A DNA stretch of 64,000 bases from NCBI GenBank assembly GCA_019635355.1, contig JAHBZQ010000001.1, forward strand, positions 1,488,001-1,552,000, given 5' to 3'. Below are positions 1 to 12,555 of the stretch, one piece after another. This DNA comes from Rhizobacter sp. (GTDB taxonomy: Bacteria > Pseudomonadota > Gammaproteobacteria > Burkholderiales > Burkholderiaceae_C). The notes under the pieces are model-generated. The model saw nothing but the letters and a program-made list of their open reading frames with translations. It was not told where the DNA came from and did not search any database. Position numbers and translations under genes: made by a program. Each line of letters begins with the position of its first letter. Positions within the stretch are counted from its first letter, which is position 1.

Positions 1-1
1 C

Positions 2-172
2 CGCGCCACCGATTCGGCCCCTACCCTCGCCGCGGGCCTGCTAGCGCTGATGGAAGGCGCCTTCCAGCTGTCGAGCGCCGCCGCGAAGGTGATGCCGGCC
101 GGCTACGCGGCCGAGGCCGCGATGGCCTTCGCCACCCACGGCATCGAGGCTGCGCCCAAACGCAAGGCTTAG
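2..172 (+). CDS. C-terminal fragment of an unidentified protein (5' end outside window)
   Basis: An open frame enters from the left edge and ends at a TAG at 170-172, giving the last 56 residues of a protein. The tail is alanine-rich and helical-looking (LLALMEGAFQLSSAAAKVMP) and ends in a basic KRKA. The segment resembles in a general way the C-terminal ligand domain of TetR-type regulators, but that is only a guess and I do not assign a function. Its stop codon overlaps the stop codon of the convergent radical SAM gene by 4 bp, so the two 3' ends share sequence and no separate terminator fits between them. Confidence 0.5.
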   Translation, partial: RATDSAPTLAAGLLALMEGAFQLSSAAAKVMPAGYAAEAAMAFATHGIEAAPKRKA

Positions 173-2073
173 GCCGTGGCCAGCGCCCGGGCGATGAAGT
201 GCCGCGGCACCTTGGGCTTGGGCACGTGGAAGTCGAACCAGCGGCGCACGTCTTCGTCGAGCCCGATGCCGTGCATGAAGTTGTAGAGCGCTTTCTTGAG
301 CCCCACGCCGAGCGCATCGTGGTCGGTGCCGGTGGGGTCGATGAAGCCGATGTCGTTCTTCGCGAAGCTCACGGGCGGCAGCGGCACCAGCGTCACGCCG
401 TACTCCTCGGGGTGCTGGCCGACGGGTGAATGCACCGTGCACGCAAAGCGGTGGAAGAAGCCCGACTGGATGCAGCCCTGCTCGAACAGCTGGCGCACGT
501 ATTCGAGCGCGTCGACCGTGTCTTGCACCGTCTGCGTCGGGAAGCCATACATCAGGTAGGCATGCACGAGGATGCCGGCGTCGGTGAACGCCTTGGTGAC
601 GCGCGCCACCTGCTCGACCGACACGCCTTTCTTCATGAGCTTCAGCAGCCGGTCGGAGGCCACCTCCAGACCGCCCGAGATGGCGATGCAGCCGCTGTCG
701 GCCATCTGCTGGCACAGCTCGGGGCTGAACGATTTTTCGAAGCGGATGTTGCCCCACCACGAGACGGACATCTGGCGTGCGATGAGCTCGGCCGACAGCG
801 CCTTGAGCGCCTTGGGTGGCGCGGCCTCGTCGACGAAGTGGAAGCCGGTCTGGCCGGTCTCCTTCACGATGGCCTCGATGCGGTCGACGAGCGTGGCGGC
901 CGACGCGCCCTCGTAGCGCGAGATGTAGTCGAGGCTCACGTCACAGAAGCTGCACTTCTTCCAGTAGCAGCCGTGGGCGACGGTGAGCTTGTTCCAGCGC
1001 CCGTCGCTCCACAGCCGGTTCATCGGGTTGAGCATGTCGAGCAGCGAGAGGTAGCTTTGCAGCGGCAACCCATCCCACGTGGGCGTGCCGACTTCGGCGA
1101 AGGCGATGTCGGGCTCCATCATGTTGACGTAGCGCACCGCGCCCTCTTCGCGCAGGAAGGTGCGCACCAGCCGCTGCTGCGAGCGTTTGCCCTGCAGGTG
1201 CTCCAGCAGCGCGAGCAGCGGCCGCTCGCCGGCGTCGAGCGTGAGGTAGTCGAAATGGTCGAACACGCGCGGCTCGCTCAGCTCGCGCAGCTCGGTGTTG
1301 ACGAAGCCGCCGCCGAGCACGGTGACGATGCCCGGGTGCTGCGCCTTCACCGCCTGCGCGATGCGGAACGCCGCATACACCGAGCCGGGGAACGGCACCG
1401 ACAGCAGCACCACATTCGGCTGGTGGCGGGCGACGGCGGCGAGCGTCAGCTCGACCAGCGTTCTGTCGACGAGGTTGAGCGGCTGGGCCAGCGCCTCGGC
1501 CAGCGGGTCGAAGCTCGGCTGGCTCTGCGCGAGCGACTCGGCGTAGCGCACGAACTCGAAACGCGGGTCGATCGCGTCGCGCAGCACGTCGGCCAGGTCG
1601 TTGAGGTAGAGCGTGGCGATGTGCCGCGCGCGGTCTTGCAGGCCGAGTGCGCCGAAGGCCCAGGCGAGCGGGTCGCCGCCCTCGTCATCGACGTAGACGT
1701 CGAGCGACTCGAAGCGGGTGCCTTCGGGCAGGTAGCCGCGGCTCGCGATGCGGTGGCCGAGCGTCGGGTCGCGGCCTTGCAGGAAGGCGATGGTCGGGCC
1801 GATGGTGCTGCGGTAGCGGTCGAACTGCTCGATGAAGCCGCGGACCTGCCGCGAGCGCTTCGAGGCCGGCAGGGCCTCGATCTCGGCGCGGACCTGCACC
1901 AGCCCGTCAGCCGAGAGAAGCCTGAGCACGAGCGCCAGGGCGAGGTCTTCCTGCACGGCCTCGACACCACGTGAACGAAGAAAGCCGGTGAGGTAGGCGG
2001 TGGAGGGATACGGCGTGTTGAGCTGCGTCATCGGCGGGATGACGGCCAGCACGCGAGGGACGGCAATGGACAT
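169..2073 (-). CDS. B12-binding-domain radical SAM protein
   Basis: A 634-residue protein. The N-terminal half looks like the Rossmann-like cobalamin-binding domain found in B12-dependent radical SAM enzymes: a start of the VLAVIPPMTQLNTPYPS type and, around residues 220-260, hydrophobic strands with a VLGGGFVNTEL turn. The radical SAM domain follows, with iron-sulfur ligands at C369, C374 and C377 in GCYWKKCSFCD. The spacing is therefore CX4CX2C and not the usual CX3CX2C. A glycine-rich GGLEVASDRLL segment downstream is typical of the SAM-binding barrel. Members of this superfamily do methylations, ring contractions and other radical chemistry; the substrate here cannot be told. It has no obvious operon partner and converges with the fragment at the left edge. 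Confidence 0.85.
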   Translation of the reverse strand: MSIAVPRVLAVIPPMTQLNTPYPSTAYLTGFLRSRGVEAVQEDLALALVLRLLSADGLVQVRAEIEALPASKRSRQVRGFIEQFDRYRSTIGPTIAFLQGRDPTLGHRIASRGYLPEGTRFESLDVYVDDEGGDPLAWAFGALGLQDRARHIATLYLNDLADVLRDAIDPRFEFVRYAESLAQSQPSFDPLAEALAQPLNLVDRTLVELTLAAVARHQPNVVLLSVPFPGSVYAAFRIAQAVKAQHPGIVTVLGGGFVNTELRELSEPRVFDHFDYLTLDAGERPLLALLEHLQGKRSQQRLVRTFLREEGAVRYVNMMEPDIAFAEVGTPTWDGLPLQSYLSLLDMLNPMNRLWSDGRWNKLTVAHGCYWKKCSFCDVSLDYISRYEGASAATLVDRIEAIVKETGQTGFHFVDEAAPPKALKALSAELIARQMSVSWWGNIRFEKSFSPELCQQMADSGCIAISGGLEVASDRLLKLMKKGVSVEQVARVTKAFTDAGILVHAYLMYGFPTQTVQDTVDALEYVRQLFEQGCIQSGFFHRFACTVHSPVGQHPEEYGVTLVPLPPVSFAKNDIGFIDPTGTDHDALGVGLKKALYNFMHGIGLDEDVRRWFDFHVPKPKVPRHFIARALATA

Positions 2074-2109
2074 GGGGCGAGTCTGCCACGCACCCCATGC
2101 CAGGAAGCG

Positions 2110-3450
2110 TCAACCCTTCTTCGCCGGGCGCAGCAGTTGCCAGGCCATCAGGCCCATCACCGACAGGGCCGCGAGCAGCACACCCCACAGCCACAGCTTG
2201 CGCGTCGGCGGGGGCGCCACCGAGGCGGCGCTGGCTGCGGGCGCCGGCGCGGGTGCAGGCGCTGCCGCCATCACCACCGTCGCCGTGTCGACCGGCAGCG
2301 GATCGTGGGCCTTGCGCGTGGGCATCAGCTGGGCGAGCGAGGTGGCCGGGGCCGCTTCGCCACCCCAGGCCAGGCGGTACGGCGCGGGCTCGCGGGCGAG
2401 GAACACCAGGCGCGCCGCTTGTGCGCCGATGCGAACGGTCGGCGGCTGCGCGCCGAGCTGCACCATGCCACCCACCGGCTGCACGCGCAGTTGCGTCACC
2501 GCGCCGGCATCGAGCCGCAGCACCGGCGAACGCAGCTCACCCTCCGGCAGGCGCAGCCAATACGCGGTGGTGCGCAGCAGTGGGCTCCAGGTCGGCGCTG
2601 AAGCGGCGGCCGGCGCATCCTTGTGGCGCATGCCGCGCAGCTGGTCGCGCAAGCGGTGGCGGCGCGGATGCGGCGGCGACGACTCTGCTTGCTCGTACTG
2701 CACCAGCAGGTCGACCGGCGCCAGCGTGTTGGCAGCCGGCAGTTGCCACTCCAGCCGCTCCAGCGGCAGGTGGCGCGGCACGGCGTAGTCGCAGTACTGC
2801 GCGGTGCATTGCGTCGGAGCGATCGGCTCGCTCCATTGCAGCGGCGGCACCGGCTGGTCGTAGGTGACGCTGCGCACCTGCGCCCCGCTCAGCGGTGGCA
2901 CGGGGCTGCCCGCCTGCGGGCGAAGGCGCAGGTAGCGCGCGTGCACGCCGGCGAGATCGAAGCTCGTGTGCTCCAGGCGCTGGCCCTGGTGTTGCAGCGA
3001 GAGCAGCTGCGCGGCGCGTTCGAGCATGCGCCAGCGTTGCAGGTCGTCGCTCGCCTCGACGGCAAAGCCATAAACGCCATGCGTGCCGGGCGCCACGCTC
3101 AGCCGCAGCTCGAGCATCGCGCCCGTCACCTGGCGCAGGTCGACGATCCAGCCACCCTGCTGCGACGCGGTGGTGGCCGAGGCCGCCGCCGGCGCCTGGA
3201 AGAACGGCACCGCGTGCAGCTGCTCTTCGGCGGTGGGCGGCGTGCCGTCGACCCACGCATGCGGCACCGGCTCGCCACGCGCATTGAGCACGCGGATGTC
3301 GCCCAGGTCGGCCTGGCGCGTTTGCGCCAGCACCGACAGCGGCAGCGTCACGCCGTAGTAGGCGGCCTGGCCTTGCAGGGTGAGCGGCGCTTCACCGGCC
3401 GAGGCGGGCAGTGCGCAGGCCAGCAAGGCCACGATGAGTTCACGCCGCAT
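2110..3450 (-). CDS. DUF3999 family membrane-anchored protein
   Basis: A 446-residue protein matching the DUF3999 family in layout. It has an N-terminal signal peptide (MRRELIVALLACALPASAGEA), a long beta-rich periplasmic region, an Ala/Pro-rich stretch and one C-terminal membrane helix (about residues 416-440, KLWLWGVLLAALSVMGLMAW) followed by a basic tail. A longer reading frame continues upstream, but the ATG at 3448-3450 is preceded by GGAGG at about 3459-3463, and this choice gives the signal peptide. The first 11 bp overlap the end of the DUF2339 gene, so the two are almost certainly co-translated. The family usually sits beside DUF2339 proteins; the function is unknown, and a cell-envelope role is inferred. 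Confidence 0.85.
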   Translation of the reverse strand: MRRELIVALLACALPASAGEAPLTLQGQAAYYGVTLPLSVLAQTRQADLGDIRVLNARGEPVPHAWVDGTPPTAEEQLHAVPFFQAPAAASATTASQQGGWIVDLRQVTGAMLELRLSVAPGTHGVYGFAVEASDDLQRWRMLERAAQLLSLQHQGQRLEHTSFDLAGVHARYLRLRPQAGSPVPPLSGAQVRSVTYDQPVPPLQWSEPIAPTQCTAQYCDYAVPRHLPLERLEWQLPAANTLAPVDLLVQYEQAESSPPHPRRHRLRDQLRGMRHKDAPAAASAPTWSPLLRTTAYWLRLPEGELRSPVLRLDAGAVTQLRVQPVGGMVQLGAQPPTVRIGAQAARLVFLAREPAPYRLAWGGEAAPATSLAQLMPTRKAHDPLPVDTATVVMAAAPAPAPAPAASAASVAPPPTRKLWLWGVLLAALSVMGLMAWQLLRPAKKG

Positions 3451-6400
3451 GGGCGCCCTCCTTCCGGCTGGGCGGCACCGGGGCGAAGTAGCCCACGAGC
3501 AGCAGCAGCAACCCGACGACGATGAACGACACGATGCGGTACAGGCCGCCGCTGTCGGCCAGCTCCACGAAGAAGAGCTTGAGCACCACCACGCCCAGCA
3601 GCGCCGCACCCACGACCCACACCATGCGCTCGACGCGCTTGTGGCCCAGCATCATCAACGCCACGCCCACGATGGCCCAGGCCACCGACAGCGCCGCTTG
3701 CGTGAGCGTTGACGCCATCAGCGCCCCGCTCTCCCACGGCACGCCGGCCCAGTGGTGGCAGGTGCGCAGCACCATGCCGGTGTAGAGCGCGAAGGCGGTG
3801 GCACCCAGGCCGGCGAGCAGCGCCTTCCGGGGCACCTGCATTGCGGCCGGCAAGGCGCGGTGCCAGAGGAAGAGCGCCAGCAGCACCAGCCCGTGCCCGA
3901 CCTCCAGCGGGTTGAGCAGCGGCACATACGGCAGCGGTGCCGCCTCGCCCGACTGCGTGTTGCTCGCCCACAGCCACAGCAGCAGGTAGACGGCCACTGG
4001 CACGCAGGCCACCAGGAGGTAGGGCACGCGGAAGCTCGCGAACGGCCATCGCTGCAGCACCGCCGGCCGTGTGATCGCCGACAGCACGATCGCCGGCACC
4101 AGCACCCAACCCAGCAGCGGCCAGGCGGAACCGGCGTCGCCCAGTCCCGCGGTGAGCCACTGCGCCTCGCGCGCCGCCAGCAACAGGAAGAGCCAGAAGC
4201 CGCCGACGTGCAGCGGCGCCAGTGCGTCGTTCGACCGCCAGCGTGCCAGCGCCCGCAGCAGCACGCCATGCCACAGCAGCGCCAGCGGCCACACCAGCCA
4301 ACCCAGGTGCTCGTGCGGCGCAAAGCCGATCACGCCGACCCCCAGCGCCGCGGTGATCGCCCAGCCCGGCACCGTGGCCCAGGCCGCCTGGCCGAGCACA
4401 CGCCAGTCGCGCCAGCGCGCCACGGCGGTCACCAGCACCGAGGTCACCAGCACCCAGCCGGCGAGCACCGCCGGCCACATGAGCACCCACGCCTTCTGTG
4501 TCTGCTGCAGGTGGCGATAGATGTCAGGCAGCAGTGCCTCCAGCCACCAGACGAGGCCCCACACCACCACGCCCCATTGCAGCGCCACGGCGCGCTGCCA
4601 CGCCGCAGCACGCGGCTGCCGGGCCGAGCGCTGCAAGGCATCGCCCGAGATGAAACCCGCGAGCGAAAGGCCGAGCGGCGTCCACAGCGTGAGGGCCGCG
4701 CTCTGGCTCGCCCACAGCTCCGGCCCATAGACGCCGAACGCCACCGCCGCTGCCAGCTGCAGCGCCATCCACGCGATGGCCAGCGCCGGGTGGTGCAGGC
4801 GCGTGCCCAGCCACAGCGCCAGCACGCCGAGCCACGGCCACACCCGCGCCGCGATGTCGGCCGGCATCACGAAGAGCAGGCTGCCCGCGAGCACCGCAAT
4901 GCCCGCCAGCAAGCCCAGGCTGCTGCCCACCGACCACTGCGGCGTGGTCTGCCGGGCCTCGGCCTCGCGCAAGGCGGCGCTCAGGGGCAGCCAGGTGCTG
5001 GCCAGCAGGCTCACGCCGATCACGCACGCGGCGACGAGGCCTTGCCAGCCGTTGCTGAGCATGGCCTCGCCGTGCACCGCATGCAGCGTGGTGGCAAAAC
5101 CCGCCAGCGCCACCGAATGCAGCACGGCGCTGGCCCATTGCAGCGCCGGCAGCGGCTTGCGCGATTGCACCCAGGCGCAGGCGAAGGCCAGCACCGAAGT
5201 GGCGACACAGGCCCATTGCGGCACGAGCAGCAGCCAGGCCGACAGCGCCAGCGCGCCCAGGCCGATCCACAACTGGCCGATCACACCGGCTGCTTCCCAG
5301 TCGCCTTGTCGATCGACCCCGGCGCGGCGGCCCAAGACGAACATCACGCCGGCACTCGCCGCGAGCAGCAGCACGCCCAGCACCGAGCCGGTGAAGAGCG
5401 GCGTGCCGGGCGTGAAGTCGAAGCCGAGCGCGCTCACCAGCCGCACCGTGGCCGCCGCGAGCACCACGAGGGCGAAGGCCCGCGCATAGCGGCGCGCCTG
5501 GCGCACGCCGAGCCAGTACATGCCCGCCGCTTCCACGGCCCAGGTGGCCCCAGTCCACTCGCCTTCGAGTGCGAGCGGAACGGCCAGCGTGCCGAAGATG
5601 ACGCTCACGATCACGTAGGCCTCGCCGAGCAACGCGTAGCGCACATTGCCTCCGCGCAGCAGCCCACCGCCCAGCAGCAGGTAGAAGAGCGAGAAGCCGA
5701 GCGCGGCCCACGCGGGGCCGAACTCCCACCCGCGCACCAGCAGGTACTGCAGGCCGAAGCTCGCGAGCGGCACGCCGAAGGCGAGCGTGCTGTCGACGCG
5801 GCCCACTTGCGCCAGCGTCTGCGCCGCACGTTGGCCGAGCGGGTCACGCGGGTCGGGCTCGCTGCCGAGGGCCAGCGCGCGGCGGGCGAAGAGCACGCCC
5901 ACCAGCGTGAAGAGCACGAAGAAGAACAGCAGGAAGCCCTGCACGCTCGGGTAGAGCGCATCGGTGTAGTGCTTGTGCGCCCAGGCGCCGGCCAGCGTGA
6001 AGGTGCCCACCGCACCGATCAGGTTGAGCGGCCGCCACGCGCGAAACCACGCCATCAGGAAGATGCCGACGTCGAGGATGGCGAGGTAGCTGAAGAGCGC
6101 GATGTGATTGCCGCTGCCCGTCGACACCAGCACGGGCGCCGCGAAACCTTCGGCCGCCGCCACGTAGGCGAGCCAGGGCGCGTTCTGCGCCATCGCGAGC
6201 ACGGCGCTCAGCAGCGTCACGGCGAAGAGGAAGCCGAATGCCAGCTCGGGCGGCAGCAGCTGGCTGATCTTCAAGGCCGCGAGCGTCGTGAGGTAGAAGA
6301 CGCCGATGCCCGCGCCTTGCAGGATCAGACCGTAGCCATCCTTGCGCTCGCGCAGGCGCCAGCCCAGCACCAACAGCACGCCGCCCAGCAGCGCCACGCC

Positions 6401-7108
6401 GGCATAACGCAGCTCCACCGGCACGGTGACACGCTCGGCCGCGTAGCGCAGCAGGAACGCGAGGCCGAGGAAGAGGATGAGCACACCAACCTTGACGATG
6501 GTGTTGCCGCCGAAGACGAGCTTGCTCAGCCACGACGGCATGCGCTCTTGCAGCGTGGGCTGCGGCGCAGGGCGCGGGGCCGGAGCGGGCCGCGGTGCGG
6601 GCGCGGGTGCCGGCCCCGGCGTGGAAGCCGCCACAGGGACAGGCGCAGGCACGGGAACCGAAGCCTTCGCAGGTGCCGCCTCGGCAATGGGCGCGGCAGC
6701 CGCCACTGGGACCGGCGGCAGCACAAACGGCGCGGGGACCGGGGCCGGCGCAGGCGCCACGGGCTCCAGATCCGGCAGGTCGAATTCCATCGGCTCCGCC
6801 TCCGGCTCGACCACGGGTGCCGGCGCCACGGCCTGCGGCGCATTCGACAAGCGCTTCACCTCGGCCCGCAGCAACGCGACTTCCTGCTCCAGCCGCGCGA
6901 CGCGCGCTTCCATCGGCACGGCGGCAGGCGTGGCCGCCTTGGGAGCAACTGGCTGCTTCACGTCGCCGCCCTTCGCCGACGGCGACGCATCGCTCTTCTT
7001 CAGCATCGCCGCGATCCCGATGCCGACGCCCAGCCCGATCAGCCCGCCGATCAGTTCGCCCATCAGCAAACCGAGCACCGCACCGATCACCCCGAAGATG
7101 AACTTCAT
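3440..7108 (-). CDS. DUF2339 family polytopic membrane protein
   Basis: A 1222-residue protein. The N-terminus is a glycine-rich membrane segment (MKFIFGVIGAVLGLLMGEL). A short coiled coil (about residues 68-92, ARVARLEQEVALLRAEVKRL) and a long Pro/Ala/Val-rich linker (about 95-190) come next. The remaining thousand residues are an almost unbroken series of hydrophobic helices, probably more than 25 membrane spans. This is the layout of the DUF2339 family, whose function is not established. The start codon lies just upstream of the only plausible N-terminal membrane segment. The gene leads the two-gene unit with the overlapping DUF3999 gene. Upstream, the terminator at 7161-7188 separates it from the transglutaminase operon on the same strand, so it should have its own promoter near 7110-7150. 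Confidence 0.88.
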   Translation of the reverse strand: MKFIFGVIGAVLGLLMGELIGGLIGLGVGIGIAAMLKKSDASPSAKGGDVKQPVAPKAATPAAVPMEARVARLEQEVALLRAEVKRLSNAPQAVAPAPVVEPEAEPMEFDLPDLEPVAPAPAPVPAPFVLPPVPVAAAAPIAEAAPAKASVPVPAPVPVAASTPGPAPAPAPRPAPAPRPAPQPTLQERMPSWLSKLVFGGNTIVKVGVLILFLGLAFLLRYAAERVTVPVELRYAGVALLGGVLLVLGWRLRERKDGYGLILQGAGIGVFYLTTLAALKISQLLPPELAFGFLFAVTLLSAVLAMAQNAPWLAYVAAAEGFAAPVLVSTGSGNHIALFSYLAILDVGIFLMAWFRAWRPLNLIGAVGTFTLAGAWAHKHYTDALYPSVQGFLLFFFVLFTLVGVLFARRALALGSEPDPRDPLGQRAAQTLAQVGRVDSTLAFGVPLASFGLQYLLVRGWEFGPAWAALGFSLFYLLLGGGLLRGGNVRYALLGEAYVIVSVIFGTLAVPLALEGEWTGATWAVEAAGMYWLGVRQARRYARAFALVVLAAATVRLVSALGFDFTPGTPLFTGSVLGVLLLAASAGVMFVLGRRAGVDRQGDWEAAGVIGQLWIGLGALALSAWLLLVPQWACVATSVLAFACAWVQSRKPLPALQWASAVLHSVALAGFATTLHAVHGEAMLSNGWQGLVAACVIGVSLLASTWLPLSAALREAEARQTTPQWSVGSSLGLLAGIAVLAGSLLFVMPADIAARVWPWLGVLALWLGTRLHHPALAIAWMALQLAAAVAFGVYGPELWASQSAALTLWTPLGLSLAGFISGDALQRSARQPRAAAWQRAVALQWGVVVWGLVWWLEALLPDIYRHLQQTQKAWVLMWPAVLAGWVLVTSVLVTAVARWRDWRVLGQAAWATVPGWAITAALGVGVIGFAPHEHLGWLVWPLALLWHGVLLRALARWRSNDALAPLHVGGFWLFLLLAAREAQWLTAGLGDAGSAWPLLGWVLVPAIVLSAITRPAVLQRWPFASFRVPYLLVACVPVAVYLLLWLWASNTQSGEAAPLPYVPLLNPLEVGHGLVLLALFLWHRALPAAMQVPRKALLAGLGATAFALYTGMVLRTCHHWAGVPWESGALMASTLTQAALSVAWAIVGVALMMLGHKRVERMVWVVGAALLGVVVLKLFFVELADSGGLYRIVSFIVVGLLLLLVGYFAPVPPSRKEGAHAA

Positions 7109-7160
7109 CGCCTCTCCCCCTGCCTTGTTGGCGGCCGATTATGGAGGTGGGGCTTCGATG

Positions 7161-7188
7161 AAAAAGGCCCGCCTTTGGGGGGCGGGCC
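7161..7188 (-). terminator. Rho-independent terminator after the transglutaminase operon
   Basis: On the minus strand an 8-bp perfect stem (GGCCCGCC / GGCGGGCC) with a 7-nt loop is followed directly by five T residues. It lies 49 bp past the stop of the transglutaminase-DUF2126 gene and before the DUF2339 gene, so it marks the end of the four-gene operon. Confidence 0.85.
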
Positions 7189-7236
7189 GGGGTATCGACA
7201 GGTGGCGCTGCCGGTGCAGCGCCGCAGTACCGCAGG

Positions 7237-10650
<3,414 letters not shown>

Positions 10651-10679
10651 TCAGGGCTCCGAAAACGGAAATGGAAGGC

Positions 10680-11549
10680 TCACCGTTCGCCCTGAGCCTG
10701 TCGAAGGGCCGCGCGACGCGGTGGGGCTTCGACAGGCTCAGCCTGAACGGAACTTTGCGAATCGGCCCGGCGGATGTCGATGCGCACGCGCATGGTCTCG
10801 TCGCCGCCGCCTTCGCGCACGCCGCGGATGGGCGAGCAGGCGGCGTAGTCGAGGCCGACGGCCAGGCGCACGTGGCGCTCGTCCATCAGGCAGCCGTGGG
10901 TGATGTCGACGCTCAGCCAGCGGCGCGCCTCAGCATCGACACACACATCGACCCAGGCGTGGCTGGCGAGATGCGGCGCGTCGGGTGCGTAGAAATAGCC
11001 GCTGACGTAGCGCGCCGGCACGCCGTTGGCGCGGCAGGCGGCGAGGTAGACGTGCGCGTGGTCCTGGCACACACCACCGCCCTGCTCCCAGGCCTGAAGC
11101 GCGGTGGTCTGCACGTCGGTCGACCCCGGCGTGTAGCGCACGCGCTTGAGCACCGCCTGTGCGAGCGCCATCGCCGAGCCTTCGGTCACGCCGTCGGCCA
11201 GGTGCACGCGGCCGAGCGCTTTCAGCGGCGCATCGGCCTGCGTGAGCGGCGTGTGGCGCAGGTAGAGCTGCGGCGGCGTGAACGCATCCTCCAGCCAGGG
11301 CGAGGCGTGGGTCTCGACCGTGCCCGACGCGCGCACCGCACTGCCGTAGCTGCGCCGTGCCAGGCTCCAGGTGTGGGCGAGGTTGCCGTAGCCGTCGCGC
11401 TGCGCGTGCAGCGGGGCGGGGGCGGTCACGGTCCACTCGTGCACGGTCTGGTGCGCACTCGCCTGCGGCGTGAGGCACAGCGACTGCAAGGCGTACTGCA
11501 GCGGCGCGCTGTAGTCGTAGTGGGTGACGTGTTGGATGGTCAGTTTCAT
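10680..11549 (-). CDS. Transglutaminase family protein with a REP-encoded C-terminus
   Basis: A 289-residue bacterial transglutaminase-like protein. An N-terminal beta domain opens with KLTIQHVTHYDYSAPLQ, as in many members. The catalytic triad is complete: C161 in GGVCQDHAHV, H197 in SHAWVDV and D215 in SVDITHG. The last 25 or so residues do not resemble the family; they are read through an inverted repeat at 10683-10750, whose two arms encode SVQAEPVEA and LRQAQGER. The stop codon (10680-10682) directly abuts the repeat. The original C-terminus was therefore probably replaced or extended by repeat insertion, well clear of the catalytic core. It is the third gene of the operon after the ATP-grasp and alpha-E genes. 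Confidence 0.88.
   Translation of the reverse strand: MKLTIQHVTHYDYSAPLQYALQSLCLTPQASAHQTVHEWTVTAPAPLHAQRDGYGNLAHTWSLARRSYGSAVRASGTVETHASPWLEDAFTPPQLYLRHTPLTQADAPLKALGRVHLADGVTEGSAMALAQAVLKRVRYTPGSTDVQTTALQAWEQGGGVCQDHAHVYLAACRANGVPARYVSGYFYAPDAPHLASHAWVDVCVDAEARRWLSVDITHGCLMDERHVRLAVGLDYAACSPIRGVREGGGDETMRVRIDIRRADSQSSVQAEPVEAPPRRAALRQAQGER
10683..10750. repeat. REP-like palindrome inside the 3' end of a coding region
   Basis: Two 24-bp arms (10683-10706 and 10727-10750) are inverted copies matching at 21 of 24 positions; the mismatches are the three bases at positions 7-9 of the arm. The spacer is 20 bp. The arm core, CTGAGCCTGTCGAAG, belongs to a dispersed palindrome common in proteobacterial genomes (from general knowledge). 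Here it lies entirely within the transglutaminase gene and ends one base before its stop codon. Confidence 0.8.
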
Positions 11550-11564
11550 CCAGCACGTCTCCCG

Positions 11565-12539
11565 TCAGGCCGCGACCGGAACGAGGAAGTCACGGCTGAT
11601 GCCCACCCCCAGCGTGCCCACACGTTCGAGGAACTGGCTGAGGAAGGCATGCAGGCCGGTCGCGAGGATCTCGTCGATGCGGCCGAATCGCAGGTCGGAC
11701 TGCAGGCGGCCCGCGCGGCGCAGCGTCTCGTGCGATTGCTCGTTGGCCACGCGCTTCAAGTTGGCGACGACCTCGTCCATGCAGCAGGCGAGCGAGCGCG
11801 GCATGTCGGCACGCAGGATCAGGAGCTCGGCCACCTTCTCGGGCCGGATCACGTTGCGATACGCCTTGCGGTAGACCTCGAAGCCGGAGACGGAGCGCAG
11901 GATCGCCGACCAGTGATAGAAGTCGTATTCCTGGTCGCGCGACGCACTGCCGTTGCCATTGCCCGCGCCGTAGAACTCGCTCTCGACCGCGTGGAACTTC
12001 ACGTCGAGCATGCGGGCGGTGTTGTCGGCGCGCTCGAGGAAGCTGCCGATGCGCAGGAAGTGGAAGGCTTCGTCTTGCAGCATGGTGCCCACCGTCACCC
12101 CGCGCGAGAGGTGCGAGCGGAACTTCACCCACTCGAAGGCTTCGCCCGGGTCGCGCTCGAAGGCCGTGTTGCGCAGCATGCGCTGGAACTCGATCCAGGT
12201 CTGGTTCTGCGTCTCCCACACCTCGGTGGTGAGCGCGCCCCGCACGGCGCGCGCGTTTTCGCGGGCAGCGAGCAGGCAGTTGTAGATGCTCGACGGGTTT
12301 TTTTCGTCCCCCACCATGTAGGCCATGACCTTGCGCGCATCGACCTCGCCGTAGCGGGTGTTGTAGTCGTGGGTCAGCTCCGAGATGCTGAGCAGGCCAC
12401 GCCAGCCGTTCTCGGCCGCGTCGGCCGACTGCGGCAGGAGCGACGTCTGGTAGTTGACGTCGAGCATGCGCGCGGTGTTTTCGGCGCGCTCCATGTAGCG
12501 GGCCATCCAGAAGAGGTGGTCAGCGGTTCTTGACAGCAT
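11565..12539 (-). CDS. Alpha-E domain protein (DUF403, COG2307)
   Basis: A 324-residue, mostly helical protein of the alpha-E family. It opens with MLSRTADHLFWMARYMERAE, the conserved beginning of this family, and carries a second copy of the pattern near residue 180 (SFLERADNTARMLDV). The frame is open further upstream, but the ATG at 12537-12539 has AAGGAGG just before it and gives the family's usual N-terminus. Alpha-E proteins are always found beside permuted ATP-grasp proteins and are thought to assist them; no catalytic residues are known. It begins 16 bp after the ATP-grasp gene ends and is followed within 15 bp by the transglutaminase gene. Confidence 0.88.
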   Translation of the reverse strand: MLSRTADHLFWMARYMERAENTARMLDVNYQTSLLPQSADAAENGWRGLLSISELTHDYNTRYGEVDARKVMAYMVGDEKNPSSIYNCLLAARENARAVRGALTTEVWETQNQTWIEFQRMLRNTAFERDPGEAFEWVKFRSHLSRGVTVGTMLQDEAFHFLRIGSFLERADNTARMLDVKFHAVESEFYGAGNGNGSASRDQEYDFYHWSAILRSVSGFEVYRKAYRNVIRPEKVAELLILRADMPRSLACCMDEVVANLKRVANEQSHETLRRAGRLQSDLRFGRIDEILATGLHAFLSQFLERVGTLGVGISRDFLVPVAA

Positions 12540-12555
12540 TTCAGGCCTCCTTCTC

